Below the pieces are notes generated by a model. That model was not told the DNA's origin. It made no database searches and saw nothing but the letters and a program-made list of their open reading frames with translations. This document shows, in pieces, positions 16,304 through 24,528 of a stretch of 64,000 nucleotides of DNA. Every line of letters begins with the position of its first letter. The stretch's first letter is position 1. Source of the stretch: Virgisporangium aurantiacum (GTDB lineage Bacteria; Actinomycetota; Actinomycetes; Mycobacteriales; Micromonosporaceae); NCBI RefSeq assembly GCF_016863635.1, contig NZ_BOPG01000011.1, forward strand, positions 62,001-126,000, in the 5' to 3' direction. Position numbers and translations under genes: made by a program.

Positions 16304-16337
16304 CCTACATCTTGTAGGAGATAGGCGGATTTGTCCG
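16304..16337 (-). promoter_or_regulatory. Promoter with BlaI/MecI-like operator upstream of the phosphoesterase
   Basis: CCTACA-TCT-TGTAGG occupies 16304-16318. On the minus strand CGGACA (16332-16337) and CAAGAT (16309-16314) are 17 bp apart, and the -10 ends six bases before the GTG at 16302. The box therefore covers the -10 of a probably leaderless promoter. It closely resembles the box at 8839-8853. Confidence 0.65.
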
Positions 16338-16356
16338 GTACTGCGCCCGTGTCGCG

Positions 16357-16389
16357 TTCGGCGAATCTTCAGGTTCCGGCCGCGACCCT
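16357..16389 (+). promoter_or_regulatory. TTCAG-type response-regulator promoter of the PAP2-UPF0104 operon
   Basis: TTCGG (16357-16361), six bases, TTCAGG (16368-16373), ten bases, -10 GACCCT (16384-16389), then six bases to the ATG at 16396. The spacing equals that at the five other sites; the first half-site is the least conserved. The geometry predicts a leaderless mRNA. Confidence 0.6.
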
Positions 16390-16395
16390 GGGGAC

Positions 16396-17076
16396 ATGGC
16401 AACGCTTCGAACCGGGCGCCCCTACCCGGACCGCGCGGCGGGCGACCCGGGGTGGCTATGGCCGGTGGTGGTCGTGGTCGCGACGGTGGCGTCGATCGCG
16501 CTGTTGGCGCTGACGATCGCCGTGGCCGCCGGGTTCACCTCCGTCGACGGGCGTCTCAGCTCCATTGCCCGGGACGTCGCCGGATCGCATCCCAGCTGGC
16601 GGTCGGCGATGTCTGTGGTGACACACAGCGCCGATCCGCCGGTGCTGCTGGGCCTGGCCGCCCTGGTGGTCGTGGCGCTCTCGGTCCGGCGCCGCTGGAT
16701 GGAGCTGCTGTTCGTGGGCGTGGCCGCCGTCGTCGGTGTGACGGCGCGGACGGGGCTGTTGCATCTGGTCGCCCGGCCACGTCCGGCGGACCGGTTGACG
16801 CCGTCGGCCGGGTACGCGTTCCCGTCCGGGCACACGACATACTCGACGCTCACCGCGGGCGTCCTGATCGTGCTCGCCCTCGCCCTGCTGCGCCGCGGCC
16901 CGGTCGTCGCGGTGGTCGCCGTCGCGGCGTCGGCGTGGGCCGTGACGGTCGGCGTCAGCCGGGTGGCGCTGATCGCGCACTGGCCGACCGACGTCATCGC
17001 CGGCTGGTTGCTGGCGGTCGCGGTGACGGTCGCCGCAAGTCCGATCGCGCTCGCCCGAACCGCTGCTCGACCGTGA
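16396..17076 (+). CDS. PAP2-family membrane phosphatase
   Basis: A 226-residue membrane protein with about six helices and the complete PAP2 signature: RPRPADRL (about residues 125-132), YAFPSGHTTYST (about 139-150) and SRVALIAHWPTDVIAGW (about 188-204). It dephosphorylates lipid phosphates such as phosphatidic acid, phosphatidylglycerol phosphate or undecaprenyl pyrophosphate; the substrate is not decided by sequence. Its stop overlaps the GTG of the UPF0104 gene. The two genes share a TTCAG-type promoter with the other PAP2-DedA operon, so both are likely induced together. Confidence 0.9.
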   Translation: MATLRTGRPYPDRAAGDPGWLWPVVVVVATVASIALLALTIAVAAGFTSVDGRLSSIARDVAGSHPSWRSAMSVVTHSADPPVLLGLAALVVVALSVRRRWMELLFVGVAAVVGVTARTGLLHLVARPRPADRLTPSAGYAFPSGHTTYSTLTAGVLIVLALALLRRGPVVAVVAVAASAWAVTVGVSRVALIAHWPTDVIAGWLLAVAVTVAASPIALARTAARP

Positions 17077-18665
17077 CCCGGCGCTGTCCCTCCTGGCTGC
17101 TTCGGGCCGGCCTGCTGCTGGCGACCGGGGTCGTCGCTGTCTGGGCCGGGCGACGTCTGTCGGCGGCGGGAGTGTCGTGGTCAGCGGCGTGGCACACGAT
17201 CCTCGGCCTGTCCTGGACCTGGCCCGTGGTGCTGGCCGTCGTGTGGCTGCTCGGCCAGGCCGTGCACACGGTCGCGCTCGCCGCGTCGATGCCGGGGCTG
17301 ACGCGCCGACGGGCCCTGACGCTGAGCCTGTCCGGCAGTGCCGTGACGAAGCTGCTGCCGTTCGGCGCGGTCGCCAGAACCGCCGTGAACCTCGCGATGG
17401 CCCGTGCCTGGGGCCACCATACGCCCGAGTTCGTCCGGTTCGTCGTGGTGTCGAAGGCCTGCGACCTGGTGACGAAGCTGGCTCTTCCGATGATCGTGGT
17501 CGCCGGCCTGCTCGTGAGCGACGCCTCCGCACCCGGTGCCTCGGCCGCGTGGTTCTCCGCGGCGGCGTTGTCGGCGGCGTTGTCCGCGGCGGTCGGCGGG
17601 ATCGTCGTCGCCGGGCTCGTGGGTTGGGCCCGGCCGCTGTTGCGGGTCGTTGGGTGGACGGAGCGGGCCTGGACGGTCACGCGTCTGCCCCGGCGGGCCG
17701 GCTGGACCACCGCTGCCGGCACCCTGCTCGACGGCGCCGGTCGGCTGGTGCGCCACCGGTGGCGCGAGCTGGCCGGTGGCACGGGTGGGTACTGGCTGCT
17801 CCAGGGGGTGCTGCTCGGCCTGTGCATGGCGGCTGTCGGCGCGCCGGCGTCGGCGCCGGTGGTGCTCGCTGGCCTGCTCGTCGAACGGACCATGACGCTG
17901 GTGGCCTTCACTCCCGGCGGCGCGGGCCTGGTCGAGGCCGGCACCGCCGGCGCGCTGATCGCGCTGGGGGTCAATCCGAACGGAGCGTTGGCCAGCGTGT
18001 TGCTGTTCCGGGCGTTCGTGTTCGTCGCCGAGATCCCGGTGGGCGGCGGGGTTCTCGTCGGTTGGCTCGTCGCCCGCCGACTCGCCCGGTCAGGTCGGCA
18101 GCGAGACCGTGACGGTCGTGCCGGCGCCCGGCGTGGAGACGATCGTGAGCCGTCCGCCGCGCTCCCGCGCCGTCTGCCGCACGAGCGCGAGCCCGACGTG
18201 CCCCGGGCGTGCGGCGCGCCGCGGGTCGAAACCGGCGCCGTCATCGGCGACCGTCAGGGTCACCGACGACCCGGACGCGACGACGGTGACCTCGACGGTG
18301 CTCGCGTCGGCGTGGCGGAAGGTGTTACGGAGGAGTTCGCCGGCGATCTGCCGCACGGCGGCCGCGGTCGCCGCAGTCGCCGCAGTGGCAGCGTCGGCGG
18401 TGCCGGCGGCCGCGACGGTGGAATCGGGCCCGGTCACCGTGACGGCGACAGCCACCGGACCGGCGACCTCGCCGTCGCGCATCCGCTCGGCCAGCGTCCG
18501 CAACGCGGAACCGAGGTCGCCGCCAACGGCGGCCAGACCATCGCCGCCAACGGCGGCCAGACCATCGCCGCCAACGGCGGCCAGACCACCGCCGCCAACG
18601 GGGCCGACCCGGTCGTCGGTCCCGGCCGGGACCACGTCGGCCAGCACCCCGCGCAGCCGCCGTAG
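17073..18665 (+). CDS. UPF0104 / lysyl-phosphatidylglycerol-flippase-like membrane protein with long antisense tail
   Basis: The first 345 residues form an 8-9 helix UPF0104 domain (the MprF flippase-like fold) with the landmarks GSAVTKLLPFGAVARTAVN (about 88-106) and FTPGGAGLVEAGTAGAL. Such proteins move charged lipids across the membrane. GTG at 17073 overlaps the PAP2 stop. No in-frame stop occurs until 18665, so the last 185 residues are an Arg/Gly-rich sequence read antisense to the kinase gene, containing AANGGQT repeats. Either the gene truly ends with a 576-bp overlap, or a frameshift near 18095 hides the real stop. Only the membrane domain is trusted. Confidence 0.68.
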   Translation: MTRRCPSWLLRAGLLLATGVVAVWAGRRLSAAGVSWSAAWHTILGLSWTWPVVLAVVWLLGQAVHTVALAASMPGLTRRRALTLSLSGSAVTKLLPFGAVARTAVNLAMARAWGHHTPEFVRFVVVSKACDLVTKLALPMIVVAGLLVSDASAPGASAAWFSAAALSAALSAAVGGIVVAGLVGWARPLLRVVGWTERAWTVTRLPRRAGWTTAAGTLLDGAGRLVRHRWRELAGGTGGYWLLQGVLLGLCMAAVGAPASAPVVLAGLLVERTMTLVAFTPGGAGLVEAGTAGALIALGVNPNGALASVLLFRAFVFVAEIPVGGGVLVGWLVARRLARSGRQRDRDGRAGARRGDDREPSAALPRRLPHEREPDVPRACGAPRVETGAVIGDRQGHRRPGRDDGDLDGARVGVAEGVTEEFAGDLPHGGRGRRSRRSGSVGGAGGRDGGIGPGHRDGDSHRTGDLAVAHPLGQRPQRGTEVAANGGQTIAANGGQTIAANGGQTTAANGADPVVGPGRDHVGQHPAQPP

Positions 18666-19475
18666 TCCACCGGTCACCGCGTCGGCGGCTCGGCTGAGCG
18701 TGTGCTCGTCGCCGGGCCGCGCCCGGGCCTGCTGGAGCAGGAGGCTCGCCGCGGCGAGGTTCGGGATGACGTCGTCGTGCAACTGCCGCGCGGCTTCGCG
18801 CCGCGCCCCGTCGGCGGCGGCCAGGCCATGCCGATGCGCCGCCAGCAGGCGCTCGGCCCGCCCGGCCGCGACCATCGAGACGGGCATGGTGCCGGCGAGG
18901 ACCAGGGTCAGGCCGGCGAGAACGACCGGCAGCAGCACGAGGGTGGTGTGGCGGGCGGTACCGGAGACGTCGACCGGCAGGTAGAGCTCCAGGTAGACCT
19001 CGGCGCCGGCGGCGTCCCGGAACGGAAAGAACACCTCCAGGCGGGTGCCGGGGAGCCCGTTCTCGTAGCGGTGCTCGTTGTCGTCCGGTACCGCACCGAC
19101 GGTGACCTTCCGGGTGGCCAGACGCTCGGCCAGGTCCGGATCGAGTCGGCCGGGGCGGCCCTCGACCCGGGGTTCGTCGGAGAAGACGACGGTGGACGTG
19201 CCGCCGTCGACGGTGAGGACCTTGACCCGCTGCACGGTGCCGGCGGCGAGGAACGGCTCGATGTGGTCGAGGACCCGGCCACGGTCGGGCCGGCCGAAGT
19301 CCTGGCCCGCCAGCGGCGCGAGAACGGCGGTCGCGACCCGGCGGGCCGACGCCTCGGCGTCGCGGTGGGCGTCGGACACGGCGAGCCGCCAGGCGCCGAG
19401 CACGACCAGCCCGGCCACCACGAGACACAGCGCCACGGCGGCCAGCAGGTGCCGCACCACGATCCGCCGGGACAT
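18090..19475 (-). CDS. NarL-system sensor histidine kinase with repeat insert
   Basis: A 461-residue kinase of the LuxR/NarL-partner type. Helix at about residues 9-30, an extracytoplasmic sensor of about 140 residues, helix near 180-200, then ARQLHDDVIPNLAAAS with the phosphorylated His near residue 231, an N-box LLRNTFRHADAS and a G-box DDGAGFDP. Between the dimerisation helices and the ATPase domain sits an insert GGDGLAAVGGDGLAAV, a threefold 8-residue repeat (18517-18602). Its ATG overlaps the response-regulator stop (TGATG). The signal is unknown; the pair is divergent from an iron transporter. Confidence 0.87.
   Translation of the reverse strand: MSRRIVVRHLLAAVALCLVVAGLVVLGAWRLAVSDAHRDAEASARRVATAVLAPLAGQDFGRPDRGRVLDHIEPFLAAGTVQRVKVLTVDGGTSTVVFSDEPRVEGRPGRLDPDLAERLATRKVTVGAVPDDNEHRYENGLPGTRLEVFFPFRDAAGAEVYLELYLPVDVSGTARHTTLVLLPVVLAGLTLVLAGTMPVSMVAAGRAERLLAAHRHGLAAADGARREAARQLHDDVIPNLAAASLLLQQARARPGDEHTLSRAADAVTGGLRRLRGVLADVVPAGTDDRVGPVGGGGLAAVGGDGLAAVGGDGLAAVGGDLGSALRTLAERMRDGEVAGPVAVAVTVTGPDSTVAAAGTADAATAATAATAAAVRQIAGELLRNTFRHADASTVEVTVVASGSSVTLTVADDGAGFDPRRAARPGHVGLALVRQTARERGGRLTIVSTPGAGTTVTVSLPT
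18517..18602. repeat. 24-bp tandem repeat, about 3.5 copies, within kinase gene
   Basis: Three perfect copies of a 24-bp unit (18517-18540, 18541-18564, 18565-18588) and a partial fourth. The minus strand encodes repeated GLAAVGGD in the kinase; the plus strand encodes AANGGQT in the overlapping UPF0104 frame. The unit length is a multiple of three, so copy number can change without breaking either frame. Confidence 0.9.
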
Positions 19476-20086
19476 CAGTACCGGGTGCCGATGGTGATGA
19501 GACCGAGCCGCTGCGCGGCGACAACGGCTTCGAGTTGGCTGTGTGCGCCGAGCTTGGCGAGCAGGCCCTTGATGTGGTCGCGGGCGGTGTGCAGCGAGAT
19601 GCCGAGCGCGGCGGCGGCGCGGCTGGCGTCTCGTCCCTGCCCGAGCTGACGTAGCACGTCGAACTCGCGGTCGGTCAGGTCGACCCGTGACGCGACAAGG
19701 CCGTCGACGACCGGCCGGGCGGCGGTGGCCGCGCGCACGGCGGCGAGGATGCGGGCCAGCGGCGCGTCCTTGCCGAGGAACGCCACCGCGCCGGTGGCGA
19801 GCGCCCGGTCCGCGAGGTCCGGCCGGGGGTGGGCGGTGAGCACCACGATCCGGGCGGCCGGGCGTAGCCGCAGCAGACCGGTGACGGCGTCCAGCCCGTC
19901 GCCGTCGGGGAGCTGGAGGTCGACGACGGCCACGGCGAAGTCGATCGCGGCGGCCCGGGCCAGCCCGTCGCGGAGTGTTCCGGCGGTGGCCACGCACCGC
20001 AGGTCGGGCTCGGCGTCGAGGCTCAGCGCCAGCGCGTCGGTGAACACGCGGTGGTCGTCAAGCAGCAGGACGGGCAGGGCGGGCAC
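19475..20086 (-). CDS. NarL/FixJ-family response regulator
   Basis: A 203-residue regulator: receiver domain with DDH at residues 10-12, phosphorylated Asp near 54 in VVDLQLPDGDG and Lys in FLGKDAP, followed by a LuxR-type helix-turn-helix (LTDREFDVLRQLGQGRDASRAAAALGISLHTARDHIKGLLAKLGAHSQ region, about 140-188). The GTG at 20086 follows TAAAAT (20093-20098) by six bases, predicting a leaderless transcript. The promoter region overlaps an iron-box-like site shared with the divergent iron transporter, so iron could govern both. Confidence 0.9.
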   Translation of the reverse strand: MPALPVLLLDDHRVFTDALALSLDAEPDLRCVATAGTLRDGLARAAAIDFAVAVVDLQLPDGDGLDAVTGLLRLRPAARIVVLTAHPRPDLADRALATGAVAFLGKDAPLARILAAVRAATAARPVVDGLVASRVDLTDREFDVLRQLGQGRDASRAAAALGISLHTARDHIKGLLAKLGAHSQLEAVVAAQRLGLITIGTRY

Positions 20087-20092
20087 CCCCCA

Positions 20093-20133
20093 ATTTTAGG
20101 GAGGCCGCCCTTAGTTAGGGAAGCCTAACCTCG
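20093..20133. promoter_or_regulatory. Divergent promoter region with iron box (IdeR/DmdR type)
   Basis: The 19-mer 20115-20133 matches the DtxR/IdeR consensus TTAGGTTAGCCTAACCTAA at 15 of 19 positions. To its left, on the minus strand, TAAAAT (20093-20098) is the -10 of the response-regulator gene. To its right is the fbpA-like gene with AGGAG five bases before a TTG start. Iron-loaded IdeR would be expected to repress the transporter and perhaps the two-component genes. Confidence 0.7.
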
Positions 20134-20168
20134 CAGAGAGGAGCACGTTCGACCTGACAGGAGCCCCG

Positions 20169-21188
20169 TTGCGCAGCGCCTTTACCGCACTCGCCGCCGT
20201 CATGGTGATCACGCTCGCCGCGTGCGGCAGCGACACCGACAGCGGTACCGCACCCGACGACGTCACGCTCGTGCTGTACAACGCCCAGCACGAGGAGGTC
20301 GGCAAGGCGTGGGCCGACGGGTTCACGACGAAGACCGGCATCACGGTCGAGATCCGCAACGGCAGCGACTTCGAACTGGCCAACCAGATCGTCGCCGAGG
20401 GCAAGGCCTCCCCCGCCGACGTGTTCATCACGGAAAACTCGCCGGCCATGTCGCTGGTGTCGAGCAAAGACCTGTTCGCGCCGGTCGACGCGGCGACCAG
20501 GGGCCAGGTGCCGGCCCAGCACTCGTCGAGCAAGGGCGACTGGGTCGGCGTCGCGGCACGCTCGACCGTCTTCGTCTACAACAGCACCACGCTGACCGAC
20601 GCCCAACTGCCCCAGTCGATCATGGATCTGGCCAAGCCGGAGTGGAAGGGCAGGTTCGGCATCTCCCCGAGCGGCGCCGACTTCCAGGCGATCGTCAGCG
20701 CCGTCTATGCGGTGCAAGGCGAAACGGCGGCCGCGGCGTGGCTGCAGGGAATCAAGGACAACGCGAAGATCTACCGTGGCAACAGCACGATCATGAAGGC
20801 CGCCAACTCCGGCGAGGTGCCCGGCGGCGTCATCTACCACTACTACTGGTACGGCGACCAGGCCGACGGCGGCGCCAACAGCAGGAACACGAAGCTCAAG
20901 TACTTCGGCAACAAGGACGCCGGCGCGTTCCTCAGCGTCTCCGGCGGAGGTGTGCTCAAGGCCAGCAAGCACACGGCGCAGGCACAGCAGTTCCTCGCCT
21001 ACATGACCGGTGCCGAGGGGCAGAAACTGCTCTCCGACGGCACCTCGATGGAGTACAGCGTCGGTTCGAACGTCCCCGCCAACCCGAAGCTCAAGCCGCT
21101 TGCGGATCTGGCGGCGCCGACCGTCGACCTGAACACCCTCAACGGTCCGAAGGTCGTCGCCGAGATGCAGCGGGTCGGCCTGTTGTGA
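20169..21188 (+). CDS. fbpA: Iron(III)-binding lipoprotein of an Fbp-type ABC transporter
   Basis: A 339-residue binding protein with signal peptide and lipobox (VITLAAC, Cys near residue 19). The mature part starts with VTLVLYNAQHEE, and the motif GGVIYHYYWYGDQ (about 220-232) supplies the tyrosine pair that binds Fe(III) in FbpA/FutA proteins. The start is TTG at 20169 with AGGAG five bases upstream. It is the first gene of a three-gene operon with overlapping stops and starts, behind an iron box with 15 of 19 matches, which supports iron as the substrate. Confidence 0.9.
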   Translation: MRSAFTALAAVMVITLAACGSDTDSGTAPDDVTLVLYNAQHEEVGKAWADGFTTKTGITVEIRNGSDFELANQIVAEGKASPADVFITENSPAMSLVSSKDLFAPVDAATRGQVPAQHSSSKGDWVGVAARSTVFVYNSTTLTDAQLPQSIMDLAKPEWKGRFGISPSGADFQAIVSAVYAVQGETAAAAWLQGIKDNAKIYRGNSTIMKAANSGEVPGGVIYHYYWYGDQADGGANSRNTKLKYFGNKDAGAFLSVSGGGVLKASKHTAQAQQFLAYMTGAEGQKLLSDGTSMEYSVGSNVPANPKLKPLADLAAPTVDLNTLNGPKVVAEMQRVGLL

Positions 21189-22735
21189 GCCTCCCGGCCG
21201 CGGTGGGCGCCCGGCGCCCACCGCTCGGCCATGCGTCCGTGGGCGCGCTCGCCGCGGTGGTCGCTGTTGTCGCGCTGCTGCCGGCCGGATACGTCCTGGC
21301 GCACATTCTCGGGGACGCGCAGACGGTGGTAAGCCTGCTCGACCGTCCCCGCGTGGCCGTTCTCCTCGGCAACACCGTGCTGCTGGTGACGGTGGGAACG
21401 GCCGCGTGCGTGGCCGTCGGCACCTGCGCCGCGTGGTTCGTCGAACGCACCTCGATCCCACTTCGTCCACTGTGGACGGTGCTGATGTCGGCGCCGCTGG
21501 CGGTGCCCGCGTTCGTCAACAGCTTCGGCTGGTTCTCGCTGTCGCCGTCGTTCGCCGGGCTCGACGCCGCGCTACTGGTCACCACGCTGTCGTACTACCC
21601 GCTGGTCTACCTGCCCGTCGCCGCGGTGCTGCGCGGCACCGACCCGGCGCTGGAGGAGCAGGCCCGGAGCCTGGGCAACGGGTCCTGGGCCACGTTCCGG
21701 CGGGTGGTGCTGCCCCAGCTGCGGCCGGCGATGGCCGGCGGCGGCCTGCTCGTCGGGCTGCATCTGCTGGCCGAGTTCGGGGCGTTGCAGTCGCTGCGGT
21801 TCGACACGTTCACCACCGCGATCTACGACCAGTACCAGTCGACGTTCAACGGTTCTGCCGCCACCGCGCTCGCCGGAGTGCTGATCCTGCTGTGCCTGCT
21901 ACTGCTCGGCGGCGAACTGGCCGTCATCGGCCGGTACCGGGTGGCGCGGGTCGGCGGCGGAGCGGCCCGGCCACCGCTGCGGCACCGGCTCGGGCCGGTG
22001 GCCGTCACCGCGGCGACGCTCGGCCTGGCCGGACTGGCCGCCGCCGCGCTCGGGGTGCCGCTGGGATGCGTCGGCTACTGGCTGGCCACCAGCGCGTCGA
22101 CGGAGTTCCCAGCCGCCGATCTGGCCCGGGCCGCCGGGACGTCGGTGACGCTCGGCCTGCTCGGAGCGGCCGTCACCACGGTTGTGGCGGCGCCGGTGGC
22201 CTGGCTGTCGGTCCGGCGGCCGGGCCGGGTGAGCCGGCTGATCGAGCGGGCCACGTACACGGGCAACTCGCTACCCGGCATCGTCGTCGCGCTGGCGCTG
22301 ATCACGATCGGGCTCCAGGCGGTGCCGGCGCTGTACCAGACGACACCGATGCTGCTCACGGCGTACGCGGTGCTGTTCATGCCGCGTGCCGTCGTGAGTC
22401 TGCGGGCCGCCCTGGCGCAGTGCCCGCCGGAGCTCGACGACATCGGCCGTTCCCTCGGCGTCCCCCATGTCCTTGTCCTGATGCGGGTGACCGTGCCGCT
22501 GGTCGCGCGCGGCATCGGCGCCGGCGCGACACTGGTGTTCCTCGCCGTCGTCACCGAACTGACCTCGACGCTGCTGCTCGCGCCGATCGGCACCCGGACG
22601 CTGGCCACCGGGTTCTGGGCCAACTCGTCGGAGCTCCACTACGGACAGGCGGCGCCGTACGCGCTGCTCATGATCGTCGTGTCCGCGCCGGCGGCGTACC
22701 TGCTCAGCCGCCACGCCCGGGAGGTGCCGGGATGA
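21185..22735 (+). CDS. fbpB: Iron(III) ABC transporter permease, fused two-domain type
   Basis: A 516-residue protein with about twelve helices and two permease signatures, EEQARSLGNGSWATFRRVVLPQLRPAM (residues about 156-183) and LDDIGRSLGVPHVLVLMRVTVPLV (about 418-442). This is the FbpB/ThiP form, where two permease domains are joined in one chain. The GTG start overlaps the fbpA stop (GTGA) and the stop overlaps the fbpC start (ATGA). Confidence 0.93.
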   Translation: MSLPAAVGARRPPLGHASVGALAAVVAVVALLPAGYVLAHILGDAQTVVSLLDRPRVAVLLGNTVLLVTVGTAACVAVGTCAAWFVERTSIPLRPLWTVLMSAPLAVPAFVNSFGWFSLSPSFAGLDAALLVTTLSYYPLVYLPVAAVLRGTDPALEEQARSLGNGSWATFRRVVLPQLRPAMAGGGLLVGLHLLAEFGALQSLRFDTFTTAIYDQYQSTFNGSAATALAGVLILLCLLLLGGELAVIGRYRVARVGGGAARPPLRHRLGPVAVTAATLGLAGLAAAALGVPLGCVGYWLATSASTEFPAADLARAAGTSVTLGLLGAAVTTVVAAPVAWLSVRRPGRVSRLIERATYTGNSLPGIVVALALITIGLQAVPALYQTTPMLLTAYAVLFMPRAVVSLRAALAQCPPELDDIGRSLGVPHVLVLMRVTVPLVARGIGAGATLVFLAVVTELTSTLLLAPIGTRTLATGFWANSSELHYGQAAPYALLMIVVSAPAAYLLSRHAREVPG

Positions 22736-23826
22736 GCGACGACCTGGCCATCAGCGGCCTGTCGAAGCGGTTCGGCACGATACGCGTCCTCGCCGGGCTG
22801 GACCTGACAGCACCCGCCGGCGCCCTGACGGCCCTGATCGGCCGATCCGGCTGCGGGAAGACGACCGTGCTGCGACTGGTCGCCGGGTTCGACCGTCCCG
22901 ACGCCGGCACAGTCGCCGTCGGAGGTCGGGACCTCGGCCCGCTGCCCGCGCACCAGCGGCGGATCGGCTACGTCACCCAGCACGGTGACCTGTTCCCGCA
23001 CCTGACCGTCGCCGGCAACATCACCTTCGGACTGCCGTGGCGCCGCCGCGACCGCCGCACCGTCGACGACCTGCTCGACCTCGTCGGCCTCGACCGCGCC
23101 CACGCCCGCCGCTTCCCCCACCAACTCTCCGGTGGCGAACAGCAGCGGGTCGCCCTCGCCCGCGCTCTCGCGCCGGCGCCCGACCTCGTCCTGCTCGACG
23201 AGCCGTTCTCGGCCCTCGACGCCGACCTGCGCGCGGAGACCCGCCGAGCCGTCACGTCCGCGCTACGCGAGACCGGAACGACCACGGTGCTCGTCACCCA
23301 CGACCAGGCCGAAGCGCTGTCGCTGGCCGACCGCGTCGCCCTGCTCCGCGACGGCCGGGTCGTCCAGGCCGGCACCCCGCACGAGCTCTACCGGCAGCCC
23401 GCCGACCGCTGGGTGGCCGCGTTCGTCGGCGAGCTCAGCTCGGTTCCCGCACTGCTGTCCGGCGACCACGCCGACTCTCTTCTCGGCCGCGTGGCGCTGC
23501 CGCGGCCGCGGCACGGCGCCGGGACCGTCGTGGTCCGGCCGGAGCAGATCACGCTCGACGGGACGGTCGGCGCCGTGGTGCTCGCCGTCGACTTCCACGG
23601 CCATGACGGGCTGGTCCGGCTCCGGGTCGACCCGACCGACGGACCGCCGTTCGAGGTGATGGCCCGCGCCGCCGGTCACCTGCTGCCGGTGCCCGGCGAG
23701 CGGACCGGCCTCCGCCTGTCCGGAACCGCGCTCGACGCCACGGCCGACGACTCGGCGGAAGTGCCGCTCACCGGCGACCAGTTGGCGCCCTCGATCCGCA
23801 GCGTCCGGCCGGTCCGCGACCCGTGA
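22732..23826 (+). CDS. fbpC: Iron(III) ABC transporter ATPase
   Basis: A 364-residue ATPase: Walker A GRSGCGKTT (about residues 38-46), Q-loop VTQHGDLFPHLTV, signature QLSGGEQQRVALARAL, Walker B VLLDEPFSALD, H-loop VLVTHDQAEAL, and a C-terminal TOBE-like region (about 270-364). It powers the fbpAB importer. Its end is three bases from the convergent OmpR-type regulator, leaving no room for a terminator. Confidence 0.94.
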   Translation: MSDDLAISGLSKRFGTIRVLAGLDLTAPAGALTALIGRSGCGKTTVLRLVAGFDRPDAGTVAVGGRDLGPLPAHQRRIGYVTQHGDLFPHLTVAGNITFGLPWRRRDRRTVDDLLDLVGLDRAHARRFPHQLSGGEQQRVALARALAPAPDLVLLDEPFSALDADLRAETRRAVTSALRETGTTTVLVTHDQAEALSLADRVALLRDGRVVQAGTPHELYRQPADRWVAAFVGELSSVPALLSGDHADSLLGRVALPRPRHGAGTVVVRPEQITLDGTVGAVVLAVDFHGHDGLVRLRVDPTDGPPFEVMARAAGHLLPVPGERTGLRLSGTALDATADDSAEVPLTGDQLAPSIRSVRPVRDP

Positions 23827-23829
23827 AGA

Positions 23830-24516
23830 TCAACCGCCGTCGGGGTCGAGGAGGTAGCCGGCGCCGCGGACGGTGCGGATCGCGGTGCGGCCGAACGGAT
23901 GGTCGATCTTCTTGCGGAGGTAGGCCACGTACACCTCGACGATGTTCGGGTCACCGTCAAATCCCGAGTCCCACACGTTCTCCAGGATCTGGGTCTTGGT
24001 GACGGCGACGCCCGTGTTACGCATCAGGAACTCCAGCATCGCGAACTCGCGCGGCGTCACGGAGACCTGGGTGCCGGCCCGGAGGACCCGCTTCGTGGCC
24101 GGGTCCACCGTAAGATCGCCGGCGGTGAGGACGACCGGGCGTTGCGGGGCGCCGCGCCGGATCAGCGCCCGCAGCCGGGCGACGAGCACCACGAACGAGA
24201 ACGGCTTGGTGAGGTAGTCGTCGGCACCGAGGTCGAGTGCGTCGGCCTGGTCGTACTCGCCGTCCTTCGCGGTGAGCATCAGCACCGGCGTCCACACCTT
24301 GCGCGCCCGCAACTGCCGGCACACCTCGTAACCGTTGAGGCCCGGCAGCATGATGTCGAGCACGATCGCGTCGTAGGCGCCGTGCGGCATCTCGGTGGCC
24401 GCCCACAGGCCGTCGACGCCGGTGGCCATCACGTCGGTGGTGAACCCCTCGGCGACCAGGCCGTCCCGGACCGTCTCGGCGAGGTTCTCCTCGTCTTCGA
24501 CCAGGAGGACGCGCAT
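23830..24516 (-). CDS. OmpR/PhoP-type response regulator of the split envelope two-component system
   Basis: A 228-residue regulator: receiver with EDE at residues 8-10, phosphorylated Asp near 53 (IVLDIMLPGLNG), Lys in LTKPFSF, and a winged-helix output domain (VTPREFAMLEFLMRN, then VEVYVAYLRKKID, ending in IRTVRGAGYLL). It lies downstream of GT87 and DUF347 genes in one operon; the kinase at 26515 is divergent from that operon. Direct repeats with an 11-bp period at the operon promoters are the expected binding sites for this class. It probably controls its own operon, the kinase and three other envelope operons in the window. Confidence 0.92.
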   Translation of the reverse strand: MRVLLVEDEENLAETVRDGLVAEGFTTDVMATGVDGLWAATEMPHGAYDAIVLDIMLPGLNGYEVCRQLRARKVWTPVLMLTAKDGEYDQADALDLGADDYLTKPFSFVVLVARLRALIRRGAPQRPVVLTAGDLTVDPATKRVLRAGTQVSVTPREFAMLEFLMRNTGVAVTKTQILENVWDSGFDGDPNIVEVYVAYLRKKIDHPFGRTAIRTVRGAGYLLDPDGG

Positions 24517-24528
24517 CGGAACCCCTCC

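Noticed and set aside
18517..18602. Possible CRISPR-like repeats
   Set aside because: The repeats are directly tandem, 24 bp without spacers, and in frame within a kinase gene.
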